NCBI GenBank assembly: GCA_000961655.1
Contig: LADR01000081.1
Location: 1-33,002 of the forward strand
DNA length: 33,002 nucleotides
Direction of reading: 5' to 3'
Origin: Desulfatitalea sp. BRH_c12
GTDB lineage: Bacteria; Desulfobacterota; Desulfobacteria; Desulfobacterales; Desulfosarcinaceae
In this document: piece by piece, positions 32,721 to 33,002 of the stretch
How the letters are laid out: the number at the start of each line of letters is the position of its first letter
Numbering within the stretch: position 1 is the stretch's first letter
Program-made: the position numbers and the translations under genes
Notes under the pieces: model-generated
Told to the model about the DNA's origin: nothing
The model's input: only the letters and a program-made list of their open reading frames with translations
Database searches by the model: none

Positions 32721-32795
32721 TGGCTTCACTCTTTCATTGAATACAAAAACCCGAACAACTTTGAAAAAAGAATCGATTTTTCGGTAGCGGCTTAA
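32721..32795 (+). pseudogene. Possible C-terminal tail of a second IS3-type transposase
   Basis: WLHSFIEYKNPNNFEKRIDF and then a stop at 32793-32795 resembles the usual IS3 OrfB end (HSSIGYxxPxEFE). The sequence after it, TGTACTTTTTGTTTGACC, looks like an IS3 terminal region. It lies directly against the outer end of the other IS and points the opposite way, as if that IS had inserted into or next to it. Only about 24 codons remain, so the call is tentative. From 32796 to the window end I see no gene. Confidence 0.35.
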
Positions 32796-33002
32796 CGGAG
32801 TGTACTTTTTGTTTGACCACATCATTGTCCAATTCCGGCCAGACTTGTTCCTTCAACCTATTGATTCCAAGTTCGCCATGCACCTGAGTCCTCATTGAGT
32901 ATGTATTCTACTGAATTATTTTCTTTAATCGTGGATCAATATAAAGGCTTTGCGCTTTTCCTGTTTTTAGATCAGCAAAATCGGGGTGTAAAGGATTCAA
33001 AA

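Overview
The window looks like a chromosomal segment of an anaerobic, GC-rich Desulfobacterota bacterium, most likely a sulfate reducer of the Desulfobacterales (Desulfosarcina-like). This is inference from gene content: a periplasmic tetraheme cytochrome c3-type protein, a fused B12-dependent acyl-CoA mutase, acyl-CoA oxidation genes with TetR regulators, and a decayed branched-chain amino acid ABC transporter. No rRNA or tRNA is present to fix the taxonomy.

Layout. (1) 1-9266, minus strand: one uninterrupted reading frame of at least 3088 codons, a secreted SpvB/Rhs (TcdB-TcaC-like) polymorphic-toxin-type protein. Its N-terminus and signal peptide are in the window and its C-terminal tip lies beyond the left edge. 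Upstream are a sigma-54-like promoter and two tandem perfect dyads. (2) 9267-10919: a gene-poor stretch with a decayed small gene, two ~150-bp direct repeats and three REP-like palindromes. (3) 10920-15135, plus strand: housekeeping genes moaE-like, moaC, an MltA-type lytic transglycosylase, tatB, tatC and a four-heme cytochrome, closed by a strong terminator. (4) 15217-19534, minus strand: a 55-aa unknown protein, a 1093-aa IcmF-type mutase and its adjacent TetR regulator. (5) 19535-20090: a divergent control region with two different operator-like palindromes, a promoter and a small MITE-like element. (6) 20091-26494, plus strand: a probable acyl-CoA catabolic operon of TetR, acyl-CoA dehydrogenase, enoyl-CoA hydratase, an HMG-CoA-lyase-like protein lacking the family cysteine, an XRE-cupin regulator and an unrecognised 555-aa protein. 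(7) 26491-28059, minus: GlpD, overlapping the previous stop codon; then a 178-bp nested palindrome and an NlpC/P60 lipoprotein. (8) 29539-32795: a gene graveyard with livF and livG broken by single-base deletions, a second internally deleted SpvB/Rhs gene fused in frame to livG, an internally deleted IS3-family element and the tail of another.

How it fits together. Regions 4-6 read as one acyl-CoA catabolic locus: dehydrogenation, hydration, a lyase-like step and carbon-skeleton rearrangement, controlled by two TetR proteins with distinct operators and an XRE-cupin sensor. Tat and MoCo genes serve export and maturation of redox enzymes, and the cytochrome would collect their electrons. The two ends of the window show an intact giant Rhs gene and the remains of an unrelated second one that recombined into a transporter operon. 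All functional statements rest on motifs and reading-frame inspection; no database search was possible.
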